Origin: Brasenia schreberi
Taxonomy: Eukaryota > Streptophyta > Magnoliopsida > Nymphaeales > Cabombaceae
Assembly (NCBI GenBank): GCA_036023115.1
Contig: JAYKKT010000048.1
Coordinates: 6,964,501 to 7,028,500, forward strand
DNA length: 64,000 nucleotides
Direction: 5' to 3'
In this document: positions 35,735 through 47,799 of the stretch, in pieces
Layout of the letters: every line of letters begins with the position of its first letter
Numbering within the stretch: the stretch's first letter is position 1
Notes under the pieces: model-generated
What the model saw: only the letters and a program-made list of their open reading frames with translations
Told to the model about the DNA's origin: nothing
Database searches by the model: none
Made by a program: the position numbers and the translations under genes

Positions 35735-36890
35735 ACTCCGTCGTGACCGGTCCCATGCCCGGGTGCAAAAGGAGAAGGGTTGCGTTAGGCTTCTAACAAC
35801 CAGCACAAAATTTTGTCGTATTTACAACCATGGGTTCTAGACATTATAAGCTGATGCGTTCCTTTTTAATGATGCACTATAGAGTTCAAATGCAGTCAAA
35901 AGTAGGAAAGGATCTGATGCAGCCAATCAATTGGATTAGAAAGTTCTCACCTCATAAATGGGTGTGGATAGAGGAGTTAATTTTGCTATATTGTCACTCG
36001 AATATAGTGACCAAATTACAAAGAGGGTCTCCACATTTTCAGGATGAACGGATGTAAAGAGATAAGAAAGTTAATCCTAAATAACAAGATTCGCATTAGT
36101 AGTTGGAAAATGGAATATCGGCATATTGATTGGCAACATAATGGAGGTGGTGGATACTATCATTAGGAGAAAGATTCACATTTTGTGTTTATAAGAGACA
36201 AATGGATCGGAGAAAAAACTAAAAAGATGGAAAACAATAATCTCTTTATAGCTAATACAGTTTTCAAGGTAAGAAACTAGGAGTAAATAATCATTAGGAT
36301 ATCAAGGTATTCATGGAAGCCATGGCTTTGAGAATTTAAATGAAGATAAGGAAACTTTAGATTTTGCTTCGACATATGATCTCTTTATAGCTAATACAGT
36401 TTTCAGAAAAGGAGATGAACATTTAATTATTTATGAGTGGCTTGTCACAAACGCAATGATTATTTTGCCTATAGAAGAAGAGATAGATCGTATTATAAGG
36501 ATTGCAAGATAAATCCAAGAGAAAGTTTAACCACCCAAAATCGACTTTAAGTTGTGGATTTGCATGGAAGAAAGTGGACAAAGTAGCAAAATGTACAAGA
36601 ATTACTAAGGCTAAATGGTGGGACCTCAAAAATAAGAAAGAATATGTATTTAAAAAGAAATTTCTTCAAAGAAATATTTGAAATTATATAGGTACAACTA
36701 GTGACATGCACAATAATATGGCCAAGCATATTAGGAAGGTGGCAAAAAATGTGTTAGATCAATCAAAAAGTAAAAGAGACGTAACGGCATAAAAGAAAGG
36801 TTGGCGGAGTGAAGCAATGCAAGACAAAATTAAAGCAAAGTGGGCATATTATAAATTGTATTATGTCAACAAGACTAAGGAAACATACAT
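35735..36890 (+). mobile_element. RTE copy D, 5' part only
   Basis: The 5' leader matches the copy at 62610 (CCGGTCCCATGCCCGG, then GGGTTGCGTTAGGCTTC). Stem-loop 2 is kept at 35984-36009. The endonuclease region is broken and has a 29-base internal repeat (ATCTCTTTATAGCTAATACA at 36240 and 36379). The copy stops within the linker region and meets an antisense RTE at about 36900. It lies upstream of the RS2Z33 coding start, so it may flank or interrupt that gene's 5' region. Confidence 0.85.
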
Positions 36891-37563
36891 CGAGATACTT
36901 CAACTTGAATATGTTTTATTAACTCATTAATAACTAAACTACATAAATATGGACTTAAAGTCAGTCTTTCATGTAATCCAATATTAAAAATGTCGTTCAT
37001 TCACGAGTCCTCACACATGTTTAAACACCATCATACATGTCTCTTATAAGATTGATGTATATCAATGGAATACCTCTAAATACGGTTAAGTTTTTTTAAA
37101 TAAATTTATAATACGAAGGTTCTTCTTTTTTACTCTAAAATATTATATAATGTCTCAATAGGTAAAAAGACTCAATAGGAGATCTCCCTCGCATGAATCC
37201 AAATTAGTTTTTTTGTAATACTTATACTTGTCTGAACCTACTTTCAATAATTCTTTCACATAACTTTATAGTATGGCAGTTATGAGTCTTATGACCCATC
37301 ATCTTGATACCCATATAATTCACGCAATTTTGAATGTCTCTCTTGTTCTTGTATATGAGTACAATTATACTCTTCCTCTGTTCCTTAGGCATGTATTGGA
37401 CTTTTAATATTTCAATAAATAATCTTTTAAACCAAGTGATACACATCTCCCTTAGGATTTTTCATACTTCTATAGAAATATTTTTATAGTCCTAGTGATT
37501 TACTAACCATCATAAGTTTAAGAGCCTCTTAGACTTCATTCTTTTAAATAAGTTAGCATAAAT

Positions 37564-38279
37564 CTAAGTCACACACACACTTCTAAGGGGTGGAGTGTCA
37601 ACCTCGACACTGGTGTGACACTGACACCGACACCGTGTCGGTGCGGCATGGCCAAAAATAATAATTTTTTTTGTAACTCATGGATAAATGGGTCCAAATA
37701 ATGAAGATTGATGTGTATTATGATGAAATTAGTAGTTGTTTACCATTTATGTGTTTTGCTTTAATATAAAGTTGTGTACTCGCTATTGTAGTTATATACA
37801 ATATTAGCTTGAATGATTTTGGGTGCGGACAATTGGTTTCTTATTACTCAATCTGATTGGATTCTTCACTCCATATTGTATGCCTTTGCACAGAATAATC
37901 TCTATCACCAAACACATTTGAGGACCAGGAACATTGCCAGATCAATAGAACACAAGAGTATGACATCACTAGTGGATCCTAGCACAAATACTAGTATATA
38001 CTATATCCTACAAAATATCTTGAAACTCTTTAAATCCATAACTTAGATATTTTGCAGCTCGTTAAATCATTCTAAGTTTCAGATCATTATGAGGGAACTT
38101 GCTAATTGATACCTACGTGCACCTAAAATTAACAAATACTAGTTGAATTATGATTAATTTATGTAGCTTGAATATTATATATAATATATAATATTATATA
38201 ATATATACCTTAGCCGTGTCGCCGCACGACGCACCCAAAAGTTTTGAAATTTGCCGTATCCCGCACCCATGTGACATAG
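37564..38279. mobile_element. CTAAGTCACAC-ended hAT-like non-autonomous element, copy without capture
   Basis: The ends are CTAAGTCACAC and, on the reverse strand, CTATGTCACA. 8-bp flanks gcataaat (37556-37563) and gtataaat (38280-38287) differ at one base. It aligns with 45038-45708 except for two blocks: it lacks the 296-bp RRM fragment, and it has an extra 350-bp block at 37815-38164 flanked by agcttgaat. A GTGTCGGTGCGGCATGG motif lies near the left end in both copies. Confidence 0.8.
37815..38164. mobile_element. 350-bp nested insertion with 9-bp flanking repeat
   Basis: agcttgaat occurs at 37806-37814 and 38165-38173 and only once in the sister copy near 45606, so this block was inserted. 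No inverted ends or coding capacity are evident. The 9-bp duplication would suit a MULE-type event, but this is not proven. Confidence 0.6.
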
Positions 38280-38400
38280 GTATAAATTATGATTTATATA
38301 CTCTTTTGAGTTGATTACCTCTTCTAAATTAATAATAGCACCTATATTTTCGTTAAAAACATATAAGAATAATTTTTCAACTATTTTTATATCATTACTT

Positions 38401-40071
38401 ATAAGAGTGGCTTACCACAAACACAAATTGATTACTTTATTTGTAGAAAAAAAAATAGAGCGTGTTGGAAAGATTGTAAGGTAATTCCAGGAGAAAGCTT
38501 AACCACCCAACATCGACTTTTAGTTATGGATTTACAAATTAAAAAAATGAAAAAAAAAGAAAAGAGTGCATCGAGCTATTCGGAATAAATGGTGGAACCT
38601 CAAAAGCAAGAAAGAAGATATATTTAAACAGAAAGTCCTTCAAGGAGATCTTTGGAATTATGTTGGTACACCTCGTGATATGTGGAACAATATGGCTATA
38701 CCTATTAGGAAAGTGGCGAAAGATGTGTAAGGTGTATCTAAGGGAGGTGTACCGGCACAAAAAGAAGCTTGGTGGTGGAGTGAAGTAGTGCAAAATAAAA
38801 TCAAGGCAAAGAGGGCATGTTACAAATTAAATTATGCTAAGAAAACTAGTGAAACTTTAGAGGCATATAAGAAAGCAAAGAAGAAAGCGAAAAAGGCCGT
38901 GAGTGAAGCAAAAGCTAAAATTTAGGAAGATTTATATAAAAAAACTCAACTCAAAAGAGGGTGAAAGAGATATTTTTAGGATAGGTAGGGCTAGAGATAA
39001 GAAAACTAAAGATCTTAATTATGTTAGATGCATCTATGACGAGGATGAAAAAATTCTAGTGGCAAATGATTATATAAGAAATAGATGGAATGTTTATTTT
39101 TATAAGCTTTTTAATGAAAATAAAGATATTAGTATTAACTTAGGAGAGTTAGCCAAATCAAAAAAGTATATAAACCACAATTTCTCCTGACGTATTCAAA
39201 AGAATGAAGTCAAAGAGGCTCTTAAACATATGAAGGGTGGTAAATCGGTAGGACCAGAAAATATTCCTATAGAAGTTTGAAAAATACTAGGAGAAATAGG
39301 AATCACTTGGCTCACAAGACTATTTAATGAAATATGGAGAAACCAAAAGATGCCCAAGGAACGGAGAGCGAGTACACTGTACACTTATATCCATATATAA
39401 GAAGAGGGGAGACATTCAGAATTATGTGAATTATCGAGGTATCAAGTTAATGAAACATACTATGAAATTGTGGGAAAGAATTACCGAACATAGGTTAAGA
39501 CATGTATTGAGTACAACAGAGAACCAATTTGGATTCATACCAGGCAGATCTACTGTTGAAGGGATTCACCTTTTGAGACGTCTTATGGAACATTTTAGAG
39601 CGAAAAAGAAAGAACTTCACATGATATTTATTGATCTAGAAAAAGCTTACGATAGGGTATCGAGGGAGGTTCTTTGAATAACCTTTGAAAAATGAGGTAT
39701 CCCATTGAGATACATAAACCTTATAAGAGACATGTACAATGGTGCAAAAACCATGTGTGAGGACTCATGAAGGTTATTAGAAATAAATTAGGAGTGGCAC
39801 CAATAGAGGATAAAATGAGAGAATATAGTTTAAGATGGTTTGAACATATAAAAAGAAGACCAAAAAAAGAACCTGTAAGAAGGTATGAAAAACTAAATTT
39901 GGAAAGTATTAAAAGAGGTAGAGGACGACCACAAAAATGTTGGAAAGAAACAATAAAGAATGATCTAGCTTATTGTGAGTTAACTGCTAACATGGCACAC
40001 GATAGGGATCTGTGGAAACAAAGAATCCATGTAGTTGACCCCCGTCTAGTATGGGAAAGGCTTAGTTGTTG
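38401..40071 (+). mobile_element. RTE sense copy with 19-bp target duplication, nested in antisense RTE
   Basis: Flanks tatttttatatcattactt are at 38382-38400 and 40072-40090. The copy is 5'-truncated, starting in the ATAAGAGTGGCTTACCAC block. It retains [15 protein letters not shown] and [16 protein letters not shown], then jumps by an internal deletion near 39770 to the VIRNKLGVAPIEDK region, and ends in TTGTTG. Confidence 0.9.
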
Positions 40072-40319
40072 TATTTTTATATCATTACTTGTCACTAGAA
40101 TTTTTTTATCCTCATCTTTGATGCATATAACAAAAGTAAGATCTTTAGTTTTCCTATCTCTAACCTTAATTATCGTAAAAAAACATCTTTTTTACCTTCT
40201 CTTGAATTGAGTTTTGTATATAAGTCATAAATTTTAGCTTTTACTTCATTTTTTACTTTCTTATAAGCCTCCACACCTTTATCAGCCTCCAAAGCTTCAC
40301 CACCCATCTTCCTTTCTGT

Positions 40320-42060
40320 CATCGCCTCTTTGTCGTCCCGCTCCAAATAAAGTCACACAAGCCAAAGATACATGGTGGTGGTGGTGGTGGTGGCAATGGA
40401 GTTCTCTAAACTCTACTCAGCCACTACGATTCTGCAGCAGCAGGGACGTTTATGCACAGCTGCGGGCTTGCAGTCCTCTGACATGCACTCAAGAGCTCTC
40501 TCCCAGCCACTCGAGGATCACTCTCACTCATGGTGGTCACTCCACTCAAGGGGAAAAGAGGCGATCAGAAAGAGAACTTCTCACTCAAGAAAAGCCAACG
40601 GATACAAGAGGCAAGCTGCTGAATCCTAATATACCTTTTACATGATAACCACTAGATGCCTATACCCAAAAGGGGTTTACAAGGAACCTAAAGCCTATGT
40701 AAGGTGGAGTCAACCTATCTAGGGATCGAGACCTCACAAGTGTGTGACATGGCGCTTATTATAAAGAACATGAAGATGTGCACCGTCATGGAATGGGTGA
40801 GTGGTCCCCTCACATGGCACTAGCACTCCTGGTGAACGTCCAGTGACAATCGTACTTAAGGTAAACGTAAAGTACTCATAACAAGTATGGGTATGGGTAT
40901 TAGTACATGTGGGTACGTATTAGTATGTGAATTTAAAAATTGATGAATTCAAGTACTTTTGGGTACACATGGCACTAGCGCTTCTGGTGAATGTCAAGTG
41001 ACAATCGTACGTAAGGTAAAGTATTCGTACCAAATACGGTTATGTGTATTGGTACATATGGGTACGTATTAGTACGTGAATTTAAAAGTTGATGAACTCA
41101 AGTACTTTTTTGAGTATGTCTACCCTTATTTGGGTATGTTAAGTACCAGTACCCGATACTATGGATCAGGTCTACTGATCCAAATTCCAAAAATTTTAAA
41201 AAAAAAAAACCTAAAATCGCTAAACCAGTAGGGTACCCGTTCTTTCATTCTCTCCCTTCAATGTTTCTTCTGTTTTCTAGATTTCTGCGCTTCCTCAGCC
41301 TCACCAACGGTGATCATCACGACCAACAATTCACTACCGCATTTTGCGTGCTCATAGCCAGGGAGATTTTGAAGGTCTCTCACTCTTTCTCTGGCGAGGA
41401 AACAGAGCTTTTGGAGGGAAACCAGCAAGGCAGTACGCCTTTGCTCTCTCTTTGGATTGTGCCTCCAACACCATTGCATGACACCCTAGTGTGAGCGTTG
41501 TTCCTCATGGCCGGTGGGTTGGTGGACGTTGAACAGTCACCCCCTCTCTCCTGAGGTCCCAAAAACTCCTCCGTTGTCTCTGTAGTCTCAGAAATTTCTA
41601 CTAAATTGTTTTGGTGTTTGTAGATATTTGATACTTCAAAGAAAAAAAGGAGTGTTTCGACACCAAAGGAGGAGAGGTGTGTGATTATGCGGTGTGCAAG
41701 CTAGATAATGGTTACTGGATTCTCCACCTCAGATCCACATATTCTCAATACTCTCACTCTCTTTGATTTTTCATCTTCATTCGATCTATCCACAAAATTG
41801 TTTTGACATTTGTAGATATTTGATACTTCAAAGAAGGAAAGGAACTTTTCGACACCGGAGGAGAGTTTCCTCATTTAGTCATTTTAAATATTCAGTGGTT
41901 TCTAGATAGTGGTTACTAATTACTGGATGCTATGTGTGTGTGGGTGTTTTGCTCTTTGCTTTCATTTTCATAAAGCATAGTGTCTAATATACTTTTCATA
42001 TGCCTAATATATTAAATTATTTGCAGATGTCTTATATGTCCGTTAGTGGTATCACATCTT
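40320..42060. other. Intergenic with tandem repeats, no gene recognised
   Basis: It contains a (GGT)n run at 40373-40393, a tandem repeat at 40812-41120, and sequence rich in GGGTAC/GTACCC motifs to 41160. Short open frames near 41260-41500 have no recognisable family. Confidence 0.4.
40812..41120. repeat. Tandem repeat, two units of about 145-165 bp
   Basis: Unit 1 starts at 40812 and unit 2 at 40977. Both run from ACATGGCACTAGC through GTGACAATCGTAC and GGGTACGTATTAGTA to CAAGTACTTTT. The units are clearly diverged. Confidence 0.8.
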
Positions 42061-42880
42061 TTGCTTCTATAACTAGTAAATTTGTATTTAGAAGACCCGA
42101 GAAAGGTTGCCCACTTTGAGCATATATTTCTTTATTGCAATAAAAGAAAACAAGAGTATTTAGAAGACATGAGAAAGGTTGCCCACTTTGAGCATATATA
42201 TATATTTATTTATTGCAATAAAAGAAAACAAGAGGTGAGAATGCAAAATGGCATTGTAATTATTGTGGTTTAGGTGTTAATTGAGAGAGAGACATTAGAG
42301 AGCAAGACCGGTGTAAGTTCCCTTACCAACTGAAAATATATGTTTGAGCCTACCTACATTTGAATCATTTGATGGAAGTTAGAAACAAAGAGGCCGTGAA
42401 CAAACAATGAAATAAGGGTTTATTTGACTTGTGAAATGGAAAGATTATTTTATTCTAAAAGTTTCTCTTTAATATAGCTAAAAACTTTTACTATTTTAGT
42501 GCATTCAAATATGTCACTAATATCTCAATTTTGAGTTTTATTTCACCATGCCATTAGGACTATACCATTGCAAAGAGAGAAAACTCACGTTATAAGATTG
42601 CTTAACCTATCAAATACACTTGGCTAGAAAAAGGCATGAATATAGTGACCGATGGTTGGACTAATATGCAGAGAAGATTATTGATTAACTTCATGACTAT
42701 TTGAGATGGAGGGCCTATGATTTTTTAAGTTTGTTGATTGTTTAGGTGAGGTAAAAGACAAGAACCTTATTGCGTAAGAAATTATGAAAGATGTTAATAA
42801 ATTAAATCTCAAAATATTGCACAAGTTATAACGGATAATGTACTTTTGCAGAGTTGTTATAACGGATAATGGAGTTTGCC
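42060..42880 (+). pseudogene. hAT transposase relic with BED finger and DUF659 fragments
   Basis: A CNYCG BED-finger core is visible near 42248-42275 (GCATTGTAATTATTGTGG). DUF659 pieces follow at 42610-42830: WLEKGMNIVTDGWTNM, LLINFMTI, a V-K-D-KNLI equivalent, and QVITDN. Two tandem 72-78-base units (42085-42234) precede the finger. Stops abound. Beyond 42880 an antisense RTE interrupts it. Confidence 0.65.
42085..42234. repeat. Tandem duplication, two units (72 and 78 bp)
   Basis: Units 42085-42156 and 42157-42234 both run from TATTTAGAAGAC through GAGAAAGGTTGCCCACTTTG to AAAACAAGAG. They differ mainly in an expanded TATATA tract in unit 2. Confidence 0.9.
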
Positions 42881-42889
42881 CCCTTGTTC

Positions 42890-43060
42890 ACTTTCTTCCA
42901 TACAAATCCATTAGTAAAAATTAATATTGGATAGTTAAGCTTTTTTGTAGAATTATCTTACAATCCTTATAAGTTACAACACAATATATATCTATGGTCA
43001 AAATAATCAACATGTGTTTGTGACAAACCACTCTTGTAAGTAATAAAATGTTCATAATTT
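42890..43060 (-). mobile_element. Antisense RTE endonuclease fragment
   Basis: Antisense sequence matches the RTE region between the endonuclease end and the linker (ACATGTGTTTGTGACAAACC corresponds to the LSQTQIDYFI block of other copies). Confidence 0.7.
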
Positions 43061-43145
43061 TATTATAAAAATAAATGTTAAATTATAATATACTTTATTT
43101 ACTTAATATATCACTTTAAATAAAATTTTACTATTTTAATTTAGT

Positions 43146-43795
43146 ATTTTACAACAACAACTAAACCTTTTCTCATACTAGATGGAATCGGTTTCATGGA
43201 TTCTTCGTTTCCATAGAGCTCGATTATTTGTCATGCTACCAATTAACTCAACATAAGCTAGATCATTCTTTATTATTTCCTTAAAATACTATTTTAATTT
43301 AGCAAACATGTTTTGTGTTGTTAACTCATCAATGAACAATACAAATAAATATGGACTTAAAGTTGATCCTTGATGTAATCCAATATTAACCTCAAGAAAC
43401 TCTATCATTCTTTGGGTTCTAACACATGTTTGTGTACTATCATACATGTCTCTTATAAGATTATAAGATTTTCTTTTTTCTAGATCAATAAATATCTCAT
43501 AAAGATTCTTTCTTTTTTGCTATAAAATGTTTCATAAGACGTCTTAATAGATGAATAGCCTCAATAAGATCTTTCTCACATGAATCCAAATTAGTTTTAT
43601 GGTGTACTCGATATTTGTCTCAACCGACATTCAATAATTCTTACTCATAATTTCTTAGTATGGGTCATCAACTTAATACCTCGATAATTTGCACAATCAT
43701 GAATTTCTCTTATTCATAGTATGGCATCTTTTGGTTTTTTATATTTCATTAAATAATCTTGTAAGCCAAGTAAATATTAATAATAAAATAACATA
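43146..43795 (-). mobile_element. Antisense RTE 3' copy with internal deletion
   Basis: It starts with ACAACAACTAAACC and CATACTAGATGGAATCGG, then jumps to the reverse-transcriptase region (antisense of GLHQG, MYD and RLLRR blocks) by about 43320. It ends near 43790 in the region before the fingers. Confidence 0.85.
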
Positions 43796-43799
43796 ATTA

Positions 43800-45029
43800 T
43801 TAAATAAATAACATAATTTATATTTATTAATCGCTTGATCATTTATATTAAAATTAATTTTCATAGCTAAAGAAAAATAACTAATATAATTTACTAATTA
43901 ATTATATATATACTATGTTACATGGATACAAGTATAGTACAAGTATGCTATGGGTAGAGATATGGGATAATTTTGAAAAGAAATCCAAGGTACATGTATA
44001 CACCACTCTTAAAAACATAAAATATACAATTCATAGAAATTTGAAATTGCAGAAAATTAAATATGACAACTGACAATAGAAGATGAAAATATAAATGGAA
44101 GATGAAAAAAGATGAAAATATAAATGGAAGCAGCTAAATATGACTCAAATAAGGGTAATATAATAAAACAAAAACGTTTCGTCTAACGACAATTTTAACT
44201 CGATACTAACATCAACTACATAACATCTCGAAACATAAACTTCAAATTCTAACAGTCTCACTTTTAGTATTTCTTTTGTCATTAGTAAAGAGAAACTACT
44301 TTCTTATGTAATTTATCGAGAGAAAGTGAAGCAACCTTAAGAATCCTTACTCTTTCAAATAAGTTTCAATTGTCTTTATCAATATCCCACATTATAGTTT
44401 CGCCTTTGTTATAATATTTGCTCTTTCACGAGACAACATGAAGATTTTATGAAGAAAACCAAAGCTTGAGCATGTTTCTTCTATAAGAGTGAGGAAATAT
44501 GTGCTCAAATTTCTTTTACAAAATAAAGGAAAACGTGGTTGTTAAATAAGTTTCAAATTGTTTAAAGTCTAAGAATTAAAGATCCATGCATAATCCACCA
44601 TTTCTTTCATAATATAGTTCATCTATTTTGCAAACAATTGACCTGATCAAGTACTTATTCTCAACTTGAGAATTTAATAAATTCTTTTGTCCTTATTAAT
44701 ACAGAAAACAAAAGAAAAGAAGTTTTTTTGTTTTTTTCTTTATCCACCTGCCCTACCTCTTGCCTTTAGTTTAGACCTTGAAATAAACTCCCAAGGCATT
44801 AATTCCTCTTTTCACAAATTTCATTGTCCTTGTCTAGTATAACTTGATTATGAACTTTATAAGTCATTGCCTTTATAATATCTATCATATAAAAGTATAA
44901 ACTAAAATTAATAGGTTTTATTTTAAGTTGACAGAATTTACTTACGATTAAGAGAATAGCTAAGCAATAAAGTGGTATGCAACATTTAATCCACAATTAA
45001 TGAAAATGGTGTGTACCACTTGGTAGAAG
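43800..45029. other. Intergenic, AT-rich, nothing recognised
   Basis: No family-level coding similarity on either strand. Short tandem-like AGATGAAAATATAAATGGA units occur near 44085-44125. Confidence 0.4.
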
Positions 45030-45037
45030 GATGAATA

Positions 45038-45708
45038 CTAAGTCACACAGACACCTCTAAGAGGTGGAGTGTCGACCCCGGCACGGATGTGACACCAACA
45101 CCGACAATGTGTCGGTGCGGCATGGCAAAAAAACGCAAAAAAAAAACTTTTTTTTAAGGTAACTCACGGTTATGCCGTCTATGGTGTGTTTATCCTAGAG
45201 AACCCGATCAAGGAGGGAGTGATCCGCGAAGATGACGAAACTGAAGCCTCTTAGTCGACTCCTGCCCTTATCTCCCATGATGACCACCTGAGTAACCTCA
45301 CCATAGTTTCCAAAATGCTCCTTCAGTTTGTCTTCCATCATCTCCCATGAAACTCCGCCGATGAACATAGGAAAATATTTCAACGCGGACCTTCTTCACT
45401 TTCTTTTGTGTGGACATTCCACCCTTCCAAATATGGCACCAACTTTGATGTTTGGGTCTTTTTGGATAAATGGGTCCGAATCCGTGAAGGTTGATTTGTG
45501 TATTATGATGAAATTAGTAGTTGTTTACCATTTATGTGTTTTGCTTTAATATAAAGTTGTATACTTGCTATTTTCATTACTTATGTTAGATGTCTCACTT
45601 GTTTTAGCTTGAATATTATATATATTATATACCGTAACCGTATCGTCGTACCCAAAATTTTTGAAATTTGTCGTATCCTACACCCGCACCCGCACCCGTG
45701 TGACATAG
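45038..45708. mobile_element. CTAAGTCACAC-ended element carrying a captured hnRNP RRM fragment
   Basis: The ends are CTAAGTCACAC (45038) and GTGTGACATAG (45708). A perfect 8-bp duplication gatgaata is at 45030-45037 and 45709-45716. It aligns with the copy at 37564-38279 on both sides of a 296-bp block (45167-45462) that the other copy lacks. Eight-base duplications suit hAT elements. No transposase is encoded, so mobilisation would need a helper. Confidence 0.8.
45183..45420 (-). pseudogene. Captured RRM fragment of an hnRNP1/RNP1-like gene
   Basis: The minus-strand frame reads MFIGGVSWEMMEDKLKEHFG, NYGEVTQVVIMGDKGRSR and LRGFSFVIFADHSLLDRVL, then TAG, then DKHTIDG. MFIGGV is RNP2 and RGFSFVIF is RNP1. 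The SWE..EDKL.EHF.NYGEV pattern is that of plant hnRNP1-type proteins, where Q sits at the place of the TAG. The fragment lies entirely inside the mobile element and has no flanking gene structure. It is antisense to the orientation in which I have written the element. Confidence 0.85.
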
Positions 45709-46081
45709 GATGAATACTCATTCAACTCCTTGCCCTCAAGCTTATAAATAGCTAACTTATGTGATCAATCGTAGTGTTATATTTTTTATAAATGAAATGA
45801 AGGATTAGATTATCAATGTTACACAAACATAGCATATCATATATATGATTTGTAAAGTTTAAATATAATCACTTTATCCCACCAAAGTAATTCAAAATCA
45901 TTTCTTTTAAAATAACCACCTTTTGAACATCATCATTCTTTAATGAGACCATTCATGACCATACTTTAGAGCATGATTTTAATGGTATTTGTTCTTTTAA
46001 GCATCATGGTAGTTGAGGCAAATCTAATATCAATAACAAATATCTTCATATGTGCAAATTTATTATACGTGACTAACATGA

Positions 46082-47788
46082 TAGATTGTCGCCTGAATGT
46101 AGTGAACACGTTTCAGCGAGGGTTTCTGTATTTTCAGCATAGATGGATGTGGAGGATAAGAAAGCTAGTCATAAATAATAAGATTCATATTGATACTTAG
46201 AATATCAAAACATTGGCCGACAAGTTAATGGAGGTGGTATATACTATGAATCAGAGAAAGATTTACATTCTATTTTATAAGAGAAAAAGTAGGTTGGAGA
46301 AAAAGCAAAGGAGATTGAGAATACATGTTTTAAATTATAGTATTGAATAAAGGAAAAATTCGAAATGAAATTGGTATTATTATAAATAAAGATTTAAAGA
46401 ATAGTGTAGTAGACATACAACGATATGTGACCGAATTATGATGGTGAAATTAGTGTTAGGAGTAGAGCATTTGAATATAGTTTGTAATTATGCTACCCAA
46501 GTAAGATTACAAGATTGTAAAAAAAAGTTTTTTGGGAGGAGTTAGATAAGGTAATTCAAAGAATTTCACAAAGGAAGATGATTTGTTTGAGAGGAGACTT
46601 GAATGAGCTTGTCACTACAAGGGTATTATGATATCAAGGTATTCATGGAAACTATGGTTTGGGGATATAAATGAGGAGCGTAGGGAGATTTTAAATTTTG
46701 CTTGATCTCTTTATATCCAATACAATTTTCAAAAAATGAGATGAACATTTAATTACTTATAAGAGTGACTTATCACAAACACAAATTGATTATTTTTTGT
46801 ACGAAAAAAGAGAGATCGTATTGTAAAAATTGTAAGGTAATTCCAGGAGAAAGTTTAACTACTCAACATCGACTTTTAGTAATGCAACTTTTAGTCATGA
46901 ATTTACATATAAAAAAGAGGGTAAAGAAGAATAGAGTGCATAGAGCTATTCAAACTAGATGGTGGAATCTCAAATTTGAGAAAGAAGATATATTTAAACA
47001 TAAAGTTCTTCAAGGAGATCTTGGAATTATATAGGTACACCATTTGATGTATGAAACAATACAGTGACACATATTAAAAAAGTGACAAAAGATGTATTAA
47101 GTAAATCAAAGGAAGATGTATCGGCACTAAAGAAAGCAAGGTGGTGGAGTAAAGTGGTAAAAGATAAAATCAAGGCAGAAAAGGCATGTTATAAATTGCA
47201 TTATATTAAGAAGACTAATAAAACTTGGGAGGCTTATAAGAAAGCAAAGAAAGAAGCGAAAAAGGTCGTTAGTCAAGCAAAAGACAAAATTTGGAATGAT
47301 TTATATAAAAAATTAACTCAAAAGAAAGAGATATTTTTAGAATAGCTAAGACTATGGATAAGAAAACTAAGGATCTTACTTTTGTTAGATGTATCAAAGA
47401 TGAGGATGAGAAGATTCTAGTGGTAAATGATGACATCAAAAATATGTGAAAATTTATTTATATAAGTTTTTTAACAAAAATATAGGCATTAGTATTAGCT
47501 TAGGAGAGTTAGCCAAATCATGAAAGTATATAAATCATTTAAGATGGTTTGGATTTGCAAAAGGATGACCAAAGGACACCCCGTAAGAAGATATGAAAAA
47601 CTAGATTGTGAAAATGTTAAAAGAGGAAGAGGATAACCACAAAAATATTGGAAAGAAACAATAAAGAATGATCTAATTTATATTGAGTTAACTGCTAGCA
47701 TGGCACAAGAAAGGGCTACGTGGAAACAAAGAATCCATGTAGTCAATCCCATCTGTTATAGGAAAATGCTTAGTAGTTGTTGTTGTTG
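46082..47788 (+). mobile_element. RTE copy E, internally deleted
   Basis: It starts in the leader (CGCCTGAATGTAGTGAA, the right arm of stem-loop 2), passes through the endonuclease and the LTQKKEIF linker, then jumps near 47535 over the reverse transcriptase to the HLRWFG region, ending CTTAGTAGTTGTTGTTG. Frames are broken. Confidence 0.85.
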
Positions 47789-47799
47789 AACCTAATAGA

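Larger units (their letters stand above)
36905..40310 (-). mobile_element. Antisense RTE copy interrupted by two later insertions
   Basis: Pieces at 36905-37563, 38280-38400 and 40072-40310 read in order as one minus-strand RTE. On the minus strand it runs from the linker region (EALEADKGVEAYKKVKNEVK) through to the reverse-transcriptase GLHQG region. It is split by a 716-bp CTAAGTCACAC element and by a 1.67-kb sense RTE, each with its own target duplication. Confidence 0.85.
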
